A DNA stretch of 22,762 bases from a virus, in IMG/VR virus record IMGVR_UViG_3300037847_007603, positions 1-22,762 of that record; one strand, 5' to 3'. The notes under the pieces are model-generated. The model did no database searches. It had not been told where the DNA came from and worked only from the letters and a program-made list of their open reading frames with translations. This document shows, piece after piece, positions 14,002-21,165 of the stretch (positions are counted from its first letter, which is position 1; every line of letters starts with the position of its first letter). The position numbers and the translations under genes were made by a program.

Positions 14002-14385
14002 ATGGCAGTAGCTACACAACCAGTAAACATTACTACTTTTAAAGCAGGTGGCACTATCCGTGCCTATCGTGCGGTTAAGTTGAGCGCAGATGGAACAGTC
14101 GTTGAGTGTACGGCTAACGGTAAAGCAATCGGTATCCACCAAGGTGACTCGTCAGTTTCTTCCGGTGAGTTTTGTGACATTGCAATGGCCGGAGGCGGTG
14201 GAAAATTACAAGTAGCCGAAACGGTCGCACAATCTAACTTCCTAACTTCAACAGGTGTTGGCAAAGGTGAGATAGCCGATGCCGCTAACGAATTCGTATT
14301 CGCCATTGCCATGAATGCCGGAGCGGCGGATGATATTATAGGAGTTAGAATTTGTGCATTCCAAGCTACACAATCGGATGCTTAA
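14002..14385 (+). CDS. Capsid cement/decoration protein (DUF2190-like)
   Basis: This 127-residue beta-rich, small-residue protein has the DUF2190-type pattern: NITTFKAGGTIRAYRAVKLSADGTVV, then GKAIGIHQGDSSVSSGEFCDIAMAG, and an FAIAMNAGAADDIIGVRI end. Such proteins decorate the outside of the capsid and stabilise it. An excellent AAGGAGATAAAAA site precedes the ATG. It sits between the protease/scaffold and the major capsid gene, the usual place. The coding sequence is visibly richer in G and C than its neighbours, consistent with high expression. Confidence 0.82.
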   Translation: MAVATQPVNITTFKAGGTIRAYRAVKLSADGTVVECTANGKAIGIHQGDSSVSSGEFCDIAMAGGGGKLQVAETVAQSNFLTSTGVGKGEIADAANEFVFAIAMNAGAADDIIGVRICAFQATQSDA

Positions 14386-14426
14386 TAATTTTTTTAATTT
14401 TAAAAAATAAATAAGGAGTTTTAAAA

Positions 14427-15356
14427 ATGAGTCAGTATAAAGCGACGGTAGATAAACTTTTAACTCAAGCCTCTGCCGCTTATATTCCAGAGGGCTTCGC
14501 TTGCGAGTCTATTTTACCAGAAATTAGAGTTAAACAATGGTCGGGCAAGCTTGCCAAGTATGGGACTAATCACCTTAGAGTAGAGACAAATTTTTCAGGT
14601 GGGCGTGGTGCTTATAGAAGAGTTAATCCTATTGTTAGAGAACAAAGCACTTATCAAATTGAAGGACATGGGTTGGAGAGCCTGGTTTCCGCATCTGACA
14701 TAGCCAATGCGGATCAACCTTATGACGCCATGAGAGATGAAGTAATTGGTTTAACCTCTCAACTAATTTTGGAAAAGGAAAAAACATTAGGAGACGTATT
14801 GGGAGACACTTCGGTTTTAACTTCCAATACCACATTGAGCGGGACAAGCCAGTGGTCAGACTTTTCCAACTCTGATCCTATTGGTGATGCGGCTACAGCA
14901 AGACAGACAGTAATGGACGGATGCGGAATGGCTCCTAATGTCGCTATTATGTCTTGGTTTGTCTGGAATAAATTGAGATTTTCTTCTAAACTTTTAGACG
15001 CACTAGGGTATAAGTATAATCAGACTGGTGGCCTTAACAATGACGAACTTGCGGTTGCTTTAGGTGTTAAGAAAATTATTCGTTCGGATGCAATGTATGA
15101 ATCGGCAGCCGAAGGTCAAACAAGTAACCTAGAGCCATGTTTTGGCAAAAATACAATTTTTGCAGTTGTCCCTGAGAGAGCCAACCCATACCAAGTTTCT
15201 TTGGGCTATAGAATTCAACAATCAGCTCCAAGAAGAGTTTACAAATACGCACAAAGCAACCCTCCTGGGTCTTTTTGCGTTTTGGTTGAGGACAATTACG
15301 ATCTTTTCCTAAGTAATGTCAAAGCGGCATATTTAGTAAAAGATTGTGTAGCATAA
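14427..15356 (+). CDS. Major capsid protein
   Basis: This 309-residue protein is expected to adopt the HK97 fold and form the capsid shell. Recognised blocks are AAYIPEGFACESILPEIRV near the N-terminus, ASDIANADQPYDA, TLSGTSQWSDFSNSDPI (136-152, a signature of this capsid group), PNVAIMSWFVWNKLR and a C-terminal VEDNYDLFLSNVKAAYLV. The start has AAGGAG 8 nt upstream. It follows the cement gene closely and is followed by a terminator, so the cement and capsid genes form a strongly expressed block. No prohead delta domain precedes the capsid domain, consistent with a separate scaffold. Confidence 0.9.
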   Translation: MSQYKATVDKLLTQASAAYIPEGFACESILPEIRVKQWSGKLAKYGTNHLRVETNFSGGRGAYRRVNPIVREQSTYQIEGHGLESLVSASDIANADQPYDAMRDEVIGLTSQLILEKEKTLGDVLGDTSVLTSNTTLSGTSQWSDFSNSDPIGDAATARQTVMDGCGMAPNVAIMSWFVWNKLRFSSKLLDALGYKYNQTGGLNNDELAVALGVKKIIRSDAMYESAAEGQTSNLEPCFGKNTIFAVVPERANPYQVSLGYRIQQSAPRRVYKYAQSNPPGSFCVLVEDNYDLFLSNVKAAYLVKDCVA

Positions 15357-15369
15357 TTTTAAAATGTTT

Positions 15370-15400
15370 GAGGGAGAGTTGTAACTCTCCCTCTTCTTTT
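15370..15400 (+). terminator. Terminator directly after the major capsid gene
   Basis: GAGGGAGAG (15370-15378) pairs perfectly with CTCTCCCTC (15385-15393) around TTGTAA, whose outer bases can also pair. TTCTTTT follows. It lies 14 nt beyond the capsid stop and just before the ribosome binding site of the next gene. Partial termination here would give more capsid than connector and tail mRNA. Confidence 0.85.
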
Positions 15401-15413
15401 AAAAGGAGTTAAA

Positions 15414-15614
15414 ATGTATAAAGCAATAAAAAACTTTAAATGCAATTCTATTTCTAAACTTAAAGGTGAAGAATTAACTTCTTTTGATGAAGAGGAGATT
15501 GGTTCTATTCTTTTAAGCCAATTGGTTAAAGATCAACTAATAGAATTTAAAGGAATAGAAGAAAAACCAAAACCAGTTAGAAAAAAAAGAGTAACCAAAA
15601 AAAAGGTAACCTAA
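15414..15614 (+). CDS. Small hypothetical protein after the major capsid gene
   Basis: This 66-residue protein has an N-terminal block (YKAIKNFKCNSISKLKGEEL) followed by an acidic helix (FDEEEIGSILLSQLVKDQLIEF) and a lysine-rich tail (KPVRKKRVTKKKVT). Small proteins of this kind are common between capsid and connector genes, but their role is unknown. AAGGAG lies 6 nt before the ATG. It starts just after the terminator and is followed by the connector gene 1 nt later. Confidence 0.65.
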   Translation: MYKAIKNFKCNSISKLKGEELTSFDEEEIGSILLSQLVKDQLIEFKGIEEKPKPVRKKRVTKKKVT

Positions 15615-15615
15615 A

Positions 15616-16047
15616 ATGGCTTATTCAACTAATTCCAATATACAAAGTGAATTTAAGAATTTGACCTATACTAGTGGTGGCATTAGTAGTGCCGAGGTTG
15701 ACGGTTTTATAGAGGAAGAGGACGCTTTTATAGACGGGATAATAGGTCGTAAATATGTAGTCCCTGCCACGGGCACCTACACCTTAAGAATTTTAAAAAC
15801 TATTAGCATCCAACTAGTCGTTTCTAGAATTAAAAGAATTTTAGCGGTTAAGACTGGGCGACCCGAACTGGATCAGGATAGCTCTAGTAATTTATTCGCA
15901 ATGGCAAAAACAAAACTTGATGATATCGCAGAAGGTAGACTTATTTTAAGTGATGCGACTTTAGCCGAGGCGAATGACGGAGTGGATAGTTTTGCTGTTA
16001 GTGATGATATAAAACACGTTGTTAAGAGAGATGAGCAGCAATGGTAA
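15616..16047 (+). CDS. Head-tail connector, Mu gp36/DUF1320-like
   Basis: This 143-residue protein resembles gp36/DUF1320-type adaptor proteins: MAYSTNSNIQSEF, then EEEDAFIDGIIGRKYVVP, a helical LKTISIQLVVSRIKRI and a final AMAKTKLDDIAEGRL. Proteins of this type join the portal to the tail completion ring. AAAAAGGTAAC precedes the ATG. The stop overlaps the next start by 7 nt. The order capsid, gp36-like, gpG-like, terminator-like supports the call. Confidence 0.78.
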   Translation: MAYSTNSNIQSEFKNLTYTSGGISSAEVDGFIEEEDAFIDGIIGRKYVVPATGTYTLRILKTISIQLVVSRIKRILAVKTGRPELDQDSSSNLFAMAKTKLDDIAEGRLILSDATLAEANDGVDSFAVSDDIKHVVKRDEQQW

Positions 16048-16574
16048 AAAAAGGTGAATTTGTAGATTTTAGAGTTGACCCTACAGGGGCTTTTAAAAAA
16101 GCTTTAAAGGATGCCGGTAAAAAAACTCAAGATCTTAGAGTTCCTTTTAAATTAATTAGCCAGGCTTTTTATAAAACGAATAAAATTTTATTTACTTTTA
16201 CAAGTAATGGTCCATTTGATGATCTTAGCGATAATTATCAAAGAGAAAAAGATAAAAAATATGGTTTTATATATCCTATCTTAAAAGCTACCGGAGCCTT
16301 GGAAAAGTCTATAACCAATCCGACCGACCCAAACACAGTCGCAAGCGTTTTGAATAAAACTACTCTTGTCTTAGGGACTAAGTTAACAAAAAAGGGTGCT
16401 CCATACCCAGCATTCTTGCAATTTGGGACAAAGTTTATGCCCGCAAGGCCTTATCTAGTTGTTGGGACCGAAAAAGGAAAATGGGCTAAATCAAGAACTA
16501 TTCAAAGAAGAAAACAAAGGTGGATTGAACTGTTAGAAAAGTATTGCGCAGACTCTTTAAGAAAAGGAAAATAA
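16041..16574 (+). CDS. Tail completion protein, Mu gpG-like virion morphogenesis family
   Basis: This 177-residue protein has the hallmark of the gpG/HK97 gp10-type completion proteins: LKATGALEKSITNP, then LVLGTKLTKKGAPYPAFLQFGTKFMPARPYLVVG (residues about 109-142), in which the FGT...PARPYL motif is typical. The N-terminal part is basic and helical, and the C-terminus is lysine/arginine-rich. It sits at the head-tail joint. It overlaps the preceding gene by 7 nt and precedes the next by 3 nt. Confidence 0.8.
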   Translation: MVKKGEFVDFRVDPTGAFKKALKDAGKKTQDLRVPFKLISQAFYKTNKILFTFTSNGPFDDLSDNYQREKDKKYGFIYPILKATGALEKSITNPTDPNTVASVLNKTTLVLGTKLTKKGAPYPAFLQFGTKFMPARPYLVVGTEKGKWAKSRTIQRRKQRWIELLEKYCADSLRKGK

Positions 16575-16577
16575 ACC

Positions 16578-17051
16578 ATGGCTTATGACTTAGAAAATTT
16601 AATGAGTGATGTTAAAGCAATAATGACCAGTCACCTTAATACTAAAATCACCGATATTAACGACGAAAAGAGTGACTCGGTCACTTTGTTAACGGTTGAT
16701 AGTGATGCTTATTTTTTACAAGAACTAGACAGCACCACAATAAATTACAATCCCTTTGTTTTTTATTCCTGCGAAGAAATAGAAGGGAGTGGGTTCGGTC
16801 CAAATACACCCCAAGAGTTTTTAATTAATTGTGTATTGGTTTTAGCGGATCAATCTGCTTATAGCGACATACCCACTAGAATGTTTAGATATTTAAGAGC
16901 ATTCAAAGAAATATTTGAAGAAAATTTTTCTATAAAAAGCAATAGTAATTTTATTTCTATTAATCAGATAACACCAATACCATTAACAGATTTAAATCAA
17001 AACCAAGAATTTAGAGCTACAGGAATACAAATAAGAACTAGTATAGGATAA
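16578..17051 (+). CDS. Putative tail terminator protein
   Basis: This 157-residue protein lies between the tail completion protein and the tail tube, the normal place of the tail terminator or a related head-tail joining protein. Visible features are an N-terminal helix (DLENLMSDVKAIMTSHL), a central beta region (EFLINCVLVLADQSAYS), a helix (PTRMFRYLRAFKEIFEENF) and a C-terminal strand (ATGIQIRTSIG). The family is not recognised from sequence alone, so the call rests mainly on position and size. It starts 3 nt after the preceding stop. Confidence 0.6.
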   Translation: MAYDLENLMSDVKAIMTSHLNTKITDINDEKSDSVTLLTVDSDAYFLQELDSTTINYNPFVFYSCEEIEGSGFGPNTPQEFLINCVLVLADQSAYSDIPTRMFRYLRAFKEIFEENFSIKSNSNFISINQITPIPLTDLNQNQEFRATGIQIRTSIG

Positions 17052-17070
17052 ACTAACAAGGAGATAAATA

Positions 17071-17946
17071 ATGGCCTTATCAGCACCAAGAAGCCTTTTT
17101 GGGATACACTCGGTTTCCCCCTATTCACGCACCGATGGGACCTTTTTTGGCGAACTACGTGTTTTAGAAAATTCAAGTTTAAGTTTGTCAGGCGAAACGA
17201 TCGACCTTTTAGGTGGTTCAAATAAGTTTCCATGGGAGGCAGCGGACGGAGCAATTACAGCAGAAATGAGCTTAGCTTTTTCAGAATATCCAGACTTTGT
17301 TTTTGAATTATTTTTAGGTAATGCACCTACAAACAATTCTGCGGAAACAGGCGGTAGTGTTTCTGGTTTTGCTAATGTCAAAGGGACCACTGTAAAAGAT
17401 GCGGCAAACGGTATTGACGTTGTTGAGTTAACAAGTGGTGACACTGCCGATTTAAAGTTTGGTAAATATATTATTAAAGCAACAGGAGCCAACACTTTTG
17501 ATCTATTTTTATCGTCTGACATTGACATGGGTAGAGGAACTGACGGTTCTTATTTATCCGACGATCTTAAAATTGCCTCTGCTCTAAGTGTTGCTTCCGG
17601 TGATGCCGTAGAGGCGACCTTTGGTTTAACTTTTTCTAAAGTGGGGACTCCTGCTTTTACTACAGGCGATACGGCTGAATTTTATATTAGACCAATTAAT
17701 ACTAGTTCAATGGACGTTACAATCGGTGCCACGGCTAACCAAACATTTCCTAATTTTGGAGCGGTATTATATGCTCAGAAAAAAGGTGATGGACAAATGT
17801 TGGAAATAGACGCTTTTAATTGTAAAGCCGTTGGAATGCCTATTAATCTACAACGCAATGCTTTTAGTGCGGCGGAAGTTACCGTCAAGATGCTCTATGA
17901 TAGTGCAAAAGATGGAGTCTTTAAGGTTCGTTTTGTCGATGCTTAA
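17071..17946 (+). CDS. Major tail tube protein
   Basis: This 291-residue protein is rich in serine, threonine, glycine and alanine, with alternating beta-strands. The N-terminal LSLSGETIDLLGGSNKFPWEAADGAITAEMSL block is typical of siphovirus tail tube subunits, and a later TFPNFGAVLYAQKK and VTVKMLYDSAKDGVFKVRF fit a closing beta-sheet. The middle (residues about 95-190, TVKDAANGIDVV and GTDGSYLSDDLKI) may be an inserted surface domain. AAGGAG lies 8 nt before the ATG. A terminator follows within 25 nt. It is the main component of the tail. Confidence 0.8.
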   Translation: MALSAPRSLFGIHSVSPYSRTDGTFFGELRVLENSSLSLSGETIDLLGGSNKFPWEAADGAITAEMSLAFSEYPDFVFELFLGNAPTNNSAETGGSVSGFANVKGTTVKDAANGIDVVELTSGDTADLKFGKYIIKATGANTFDLFLSSDIDMGRGTDGSYLSDDLKIASALSVASGDAVEATFGLTFSKVGTPAFTTGDTAEFYIRPINTSSMDVTIGATANQTFPNFGAVLYAQKKGDGQMLEIDAFNCKAVGMPINLQRNAFSAAEVTVKMLYDSAKDGVFKVRFVDA

Positions 17947-17949
17947 AAG

Positions 17950-18177
17950 TCATACCTCTTTACCTCGGTTATGGTGGGCGTTTTTACGCCCCCTAACCCT
18001 TTTTCTTTTTGATTCTTTTAGATCTTCAGGTTTTATAAACTCACGATTGACGTTTAAAGATGCGTAAATCATCCAAAGAGAAACATTCCCATCAGCATAT
18101 TTATTAGCTAACCACTTTAGTCTATTCTTTTCGTAACTAGAAACCCTTATATGTATATATTCATTTAAATTTTCCAC
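17950..18177 (-). CDS. Antisense ribbon-helix-helix-like regulator within the tail operon
   Basis: This 75-residue protein lies on the strand opposite to all surrounding structural genes. Residues 6-13 (EYIHIRVS) look like the DNA-contacting beta-strand, YEKNRLKWLANKYADG the first helix and NVSLWMIYASL (31-41) the second helix of a ribbon-helix-helix protein. A basic tail with VRGRK follows (57-72). The start is GTG with AAAGG 7 nt upstream. A weak promoter with TATAAA (18214-18209) and an adjacent GTGATCAC palindrome lies before it. It has the look of a moron (independently expressed insert). Its target is unknown. Confidence 0.6.
   Translation of the reverse strand: MENLNEYIHIRVSSYEKNRLKWLANKYADGNVSLWMIYASLNVNREFIKPEDLKESKRKRVRGRKNAHHNRGKEV
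17967..18010 (+). terminator. Terminator after the tail tube gene, overlapping the antisense RHH gene
   Basis: GGTTA (17967-17971) with TAACC (17994-17998), GG with CC, and GGGCGT (17976-17981) with ACGCCC (17986-17991) form a 13-bp stem with two single-base bulges and a TTTT loop. T-rich TTTTTCTTTTT (18000-18010) follows. It should stop rightward transcription after the tail tube. The same bases encode the basic C-terminus of the opposite-strand gene. Confidence 0.72.
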
Positions 18178-18208
18178 TTTATAGCCTTTTTAAATTTGTT
18201 TGTTTTGC

Positions 18209-18237
18209 TTTATATTGTAAAACGTGATCACAAAAAA
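18209..18237 (-). promoter_or_regulatory. Possible promoter and palindromic operator of the antisense gene
   Basis: On the minus strand TATAAA (18214-18209) sits about 32 nt before the GTG start. The upstream 17-nt spacer contains the perfect palindrome GTGATCAC (18224-18231). The -35 region is only an A/T run, so the promoter is weak. The palindrome could be an operator for the RHH-like product. Confidence 0.28.
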
Positions 18238-18284
18238 AATAAGATCTAATTTAGTTTTTAGCTTAATATAATAGAGGGGGTTTT

Positions 18285-18770
18285 ATGTTTGAAGACTTTA
18301 AAATAACCGACCTAGTGCCGACAAGAAGTGAGTTTCATTTAAGGATACTAGAAAAAAGCTTTTTTTTAAGGCCATGCACTCCAAAGGACATAATAGATCT
18401 ATCTAAAAAAGGAATAGACGTTGAAAAGGTTTTGCAAAATCCTATTAGTGAGGAACTTTGTAAAGTAGTCCTGTATTTAATGGAATATGAATCAGCAAAA
18501 GAATTTAAAAAAGTATTAGTTAAAACTATTGATGTTGATACCGGAGAAGAAAAAGTTGAGGAGATGGGTGGATTTAATTTATTAATGAAATGTATAGCCT
18601 CGGTAAAAGAACAAATGGAAATGTTTTTTTCTGTTTTAATAAGTATGGGTTTTAGCGATGATAATGTTAATTCACTTCGAAAAGAAACACTAGATTCTAT
18701 AAACTCAAAAGATTTTGACAAAAAAGTTAAAAAAAAAGCGAAACCAACAAAGAAGAAAAAAGCGTCATAG
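18285..18770 (+). CDS. Tail assembly chaperone, zero-frame product (G-like)
   Basis: This 161-residue protein lies between the tail tube and the tape measure, the fixed position of the tail assembly chaperones. It begins with FEDFKITDLVPTRSEFHLRIL, is helical in the middle (CKVVLYLMEYESAKEFKKVL) and ends in a lysine-rich tail (KKVKKKAKPTKKKKAS). Within that tail are nine A in a row (18729-18737), holding the heptamer A AAA AAA in the correct frame. A -1 slip there joins it to the next frame to make a fusion of about 258 residues. AGGGGG lies upstream of the ATG. Chaperones of this type hold the tape measure during tail assembly. Confidence 0.75.
   Translation: MFEDFKITDLVPTRSEFHLRILEKSFFLRPCTPKDIIDLSKKGIDVEKVLQNPISEELCKVVLYLMEYESAKEFKKVLVKTIDVDTGEEKVEEMGGFNLLMKCIASVKEQMEMFFSVLISMGFSDDNVNSLRKETLDSINSKDFDKKVKKKAKPTKKKKAS
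18731..18737 (+). other. Slippery heptamer for -1 frameshift (A AAA AAA)
   Basis: Zero-frame codons at 18729-18737 are AAA AAA AAA, followed by GCG. The -1 frame has a TAA at 18728-18730 and is then open from 18731 to 19060, so this run lies just inside the only window where a -1 shift gives a long fusion. A second, weaker A6 lies at 18756-18761. No clear downstream stimulatory hairpin was seen by eye. Confidence 0.72.
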
Positions 18771-19060
18771 ACTGGGCAGAAGTTTTGGATTTATTTAGTG
18801 CCAACTATGGTTGGACCACCGAATATATTTTAAAATTATCATTATATGAAATTTACTGGCGTTTAAATAGCATATACAAAAGGCTTAATAGCAATAGAAA
18901 ATTTGAGGCGTCTATACATGGTATAGAATTACAAGAACCAGTAAAACAAGCAAAAAAATCCGAAAAAGCTGTATTAAGTAATGACCAGGAAAAGGCTTTA
19001 GAGATAGCTTTAAAAAGAGCCAGAGAGCGTAAAAGAATGGAGTTTCAAAGGGGATCGTAA
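18737..19060 (+). CDS. Tail assembly chaperone, frameshifted extension (T-like)
   Basis: This 107-codon extension is read after the -1 shift, starting SETNKEEKSVIDWAEVLDLF. The block VLDLFSANYGWTTEYILKLSLYEIYWRL matches the T domain of lambda GT-type chaperones, in which a GW-T motif is followed by a Y/W-E helix. A TTG at 18785 could start it alone, but no ribosome binding site supports this, so production as a fusion is favoured. The C-terminus is basic and helical (ALEIALKRARERKRMEF). The stop overlaps the tape measure start as TAATG. Confidence 0.7.
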   Translation, partial: SETNKEEKSVIDWAEVLDLFSANYGWTTEYILKLSLYEIYWRLNSIYKRLNSNRKFEASIHGIELQEPVKQAKKSEKAVLSNDQEKALEIALKRARERKRMEFQRGS

Positions 19061-21165
19061 TGGCCGAGAGTTTAACAATAAAAATTAACGGTGACACTAA
19101 AAATTTTCAGGCCGCCGTTAAGGGCTTAGAAGTTCAAACAGCTAAATTACAAGAGGACTTGAGTGCTATTGCAACAAAAGCCTCAATAGCATTCGCAGGG
19201 TTAACAGCCACGGTTACAGGTTTAATATCTACATATAGGACGCAAGAACAAGCGGAGAGAAAATTAGAAACTGCCTTAACTTCCACTGGCTATGCCGCAG
19301 GAGTTAGTGCCGAAGAATTAAAAAATTTAGCAAGTGAACTACAATCAGTGTCTACCTTTGGAGATGAGGCGATTATAGAGGCGCAGGCTTTACTTTTGAC
19401 TTTTACTAAAGTTGGAAAAGATGTTTTTCCAATGGCTACCGAGTCCATTTTAAATATGTCAGCCGCTATGGGGACGGATCTTAAGTCATCCACAATTATG
19501 CTCGGAAAAGCCTTAAATGACCCTATAGCAGGGGTCACCGCTTTAACTAGAGCCGGTGTTCAATTAACAGAAACGCAAAAAGAACAGATAAAAACTCAAA
19601 CTGAATTAGGAAATGTTTCTAAGGCTCAAAAAATTATTTTACAAGAATTAGAAACACAATTTGGAGGACAAGCCAGAGCCACCGCAGAAGGGACAGGCCG
19701 TTTTATACAACTCTCAAACACTTTAGGCGATGTCGCAGAAAAAATAGGTCAACATTTAGTCCCACCATTATCAAAGTTGGCAAAAATATTAAATGACGTT
19801 TTAGGAAATATTCTTAAAAAAGATGGCGAAGAGTTTGGGAAAATGGCTGCTCGAACTTTAGTTTTTGCAACAAATTTAGCCGGATTAACCGCTGGGTTTG
19901 CTCTTTTTACTAAAGGTATATTAGCCGCAAGACTTGCAATTGCAGGCCTTAGTCTCTCATTTAAAAATTTAGGAAGGGCAATAGTTAGGACTGGGATAGG
20001 TGCTATTTTTGTGAGTATCGGTTTAGCTATAGACCAATTACTCTTTAATTTTGAAAATTTTGTGACAAAAGCACAGCTTATTTTTGTAGAGTTAGCCATA
20101 TTTTTTGAAGACCAATTTGAAATCATACGAAAAGAGTTTAAGAAGACTATGTTTGTTTTAGGTCTACTTAAAGATGCTATTGTAAAATTACCCGGAGCAA
20201 TGTTTAGAACTTTTAAGGGCATAGGCCAAATGATAAAAGATTTTTTTATTAAGCCTACAAAAGAAGCCACAAAAGAATACACAGACTCATGGCGTATGAT
20301 GCTTAAAGATAGTAATGATAAAGCTTTAGAAGATAATAAAAGCTATGGCAATCAATTAGTCGAGAATACAAAAAACACTTATGCCAGACTTAAAGAAATT
20401 GTAACGGAGGATGACGAAGAAAAAGACACAAAAGCAGAAGAGGATAAAATAAAAAGGGATGAAATGATAGCGGCTCGACAAGCCCAAGAAGAAAAAGTTT
20501 TACAAGATAAAGTAAAACGAGAAAATATGCATAGTCTCACGGAAAAAAAGAACGTCATAGAAACAGAAAAATTCATGATGGCCGCACAAAAAAGAGAACT
20601 CGCCAGTTACTTAAGAAGTAAAGAAATACAAAAAAAGATAGATGAAAAAAGAAGTAAAGAACAAAAAGAAAATTTAAAATCAACTCTAGGAACTATTTCA
20701 ACTTTACAATCCTCTTCTAACACAACTCTTTTTAATATAGGTAGGGCAGGCGCTTTGGCTATGGCTTATATAGATGGAAAAGCTGCGGTAGTTAAAGCTT
20801 TGGCATCGGCTCCTCCTCCATTTAACTATGCTTTAGCGGCTGCGGTTGGTTTAGCTGTAGGTGCACAGATTGGACAAATAGTTAGCGCATCACCACCAAA
20901 AATGAATGACGGTGGGATAATAATGGGAGCCCCTGGTATTGATCAAAATATGGCGATGCTCTCTAGAGGAGAGTTAGTGGTCCCTACAAGAAATTTTGAG
21001 GAGGTTGTAGGTGCCGTTGGTGGGAATAGGGATGCTGAAATTTTTGGCGAAGAGAATCAAATGGGTATAGTAATCGGGTTCGATAGTGATGAAGCCGGTC
21101 AAGTCTTAACCGCACAACAAATTGAGAATCAGGCTTTAGGTATTTCAATAGAGGAGTCAGCATAA
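19060..21165 (+). CDS. Tail length tape measure protein
   Basis: This 701-residue protein is the longest in the window. It starts with the typical ESLTIKINGDTKNFQAAVKGLEVQTAKLQ coil. Residues 50-220 carry the conserved tail-length domain (RKLETALTSTGYAAGVS, then ESILNMSAAMG and IMLGKALNDPIAGVTALTRAGVQL). Hydrophobic helices are at about 263-300 and about 590-610. A highly charged helical zone lies between (about 440-545). It sets tail length and helps form the entry channel. At about 1.5 angstroms per residue it would predict a tail near 100 nm. AGGGG precedes the ATG. Confidence 0.92.
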   Translation: MAESLTIKINGDTKNFQAAVKGLEVQTAKLQEDLSAIATKASIAFAGLTATVTGLISTYRTQEQAERKLETALTSTGYAAGVSAEELKNLASELQSVSTFGDEAIIEAQALLLTFTKVGKDVFPMATESILNMSAAMGTDLKSSTIMLGKALNDPIAGVTALTRAGVQLTETQKEQIKTQTELGNVSKAQKIILQELETQFGGQARATAEGTGRFIQLSNTLGDVAEKIGQHLVPPLSKLAKILNDVLGNILKKDGEEFGKMAARTLVFATNLAGLTAGFALFTKGILAARLAIAGLSLSFKNLGRAIVRTGIGAIFVSIGLAIDQLLFNFENFVTKAQLIFVELAIFFEDQFEIIRKEFKKTMFVLGLLKDAIVKLPGAMFRTFKGIGQMIKDFFIKPTKEATKEYTDSWRMMLKDSNDKALEDNKSYGNQLVENTKNTYARLKEIVTEDDEEKDTKAEEDKIKRDEMIAARQAQEEKVLQDKVKRENMHSLTEKKNVIETEKFMMAAQKRELASYLRSKEIQKKIDEKRSKEQKENLKSTLGTISTLQSSSNTTLFNIGRAGALAMAYIDGKAAVVKALASAPPPFNYALAAAVGLAVGAQIGQIVSASPPKMNDGGIIMGAPGIDQNMAMLSRGELVVPTRNFEEVVGAVGGNRDAEIFGEENQMGIVIGFDSDEAGQVLTAQQIENQALGISIEESA

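Noticed and set aside
17831-18067. Rightward reading frame across the tail tube end and the terminator
   Set aside because: It overlaps the tail tube gene in another frame, crosses a terminator hairpin, and its peptide does not look like a real protein.
18267-18272. Perfect TATAAT before the tail chaperone gene
   Set aside because: No -35 box at a usable distance, and the start would fall in the ribosome binding site just before the ATG.
18785-19060. Independent gene starting at TTG 18785
   Set aside because: No ribosome binding site, and the frame is open upstream to the A9 slippery run, so a frameshift product is the better reading.
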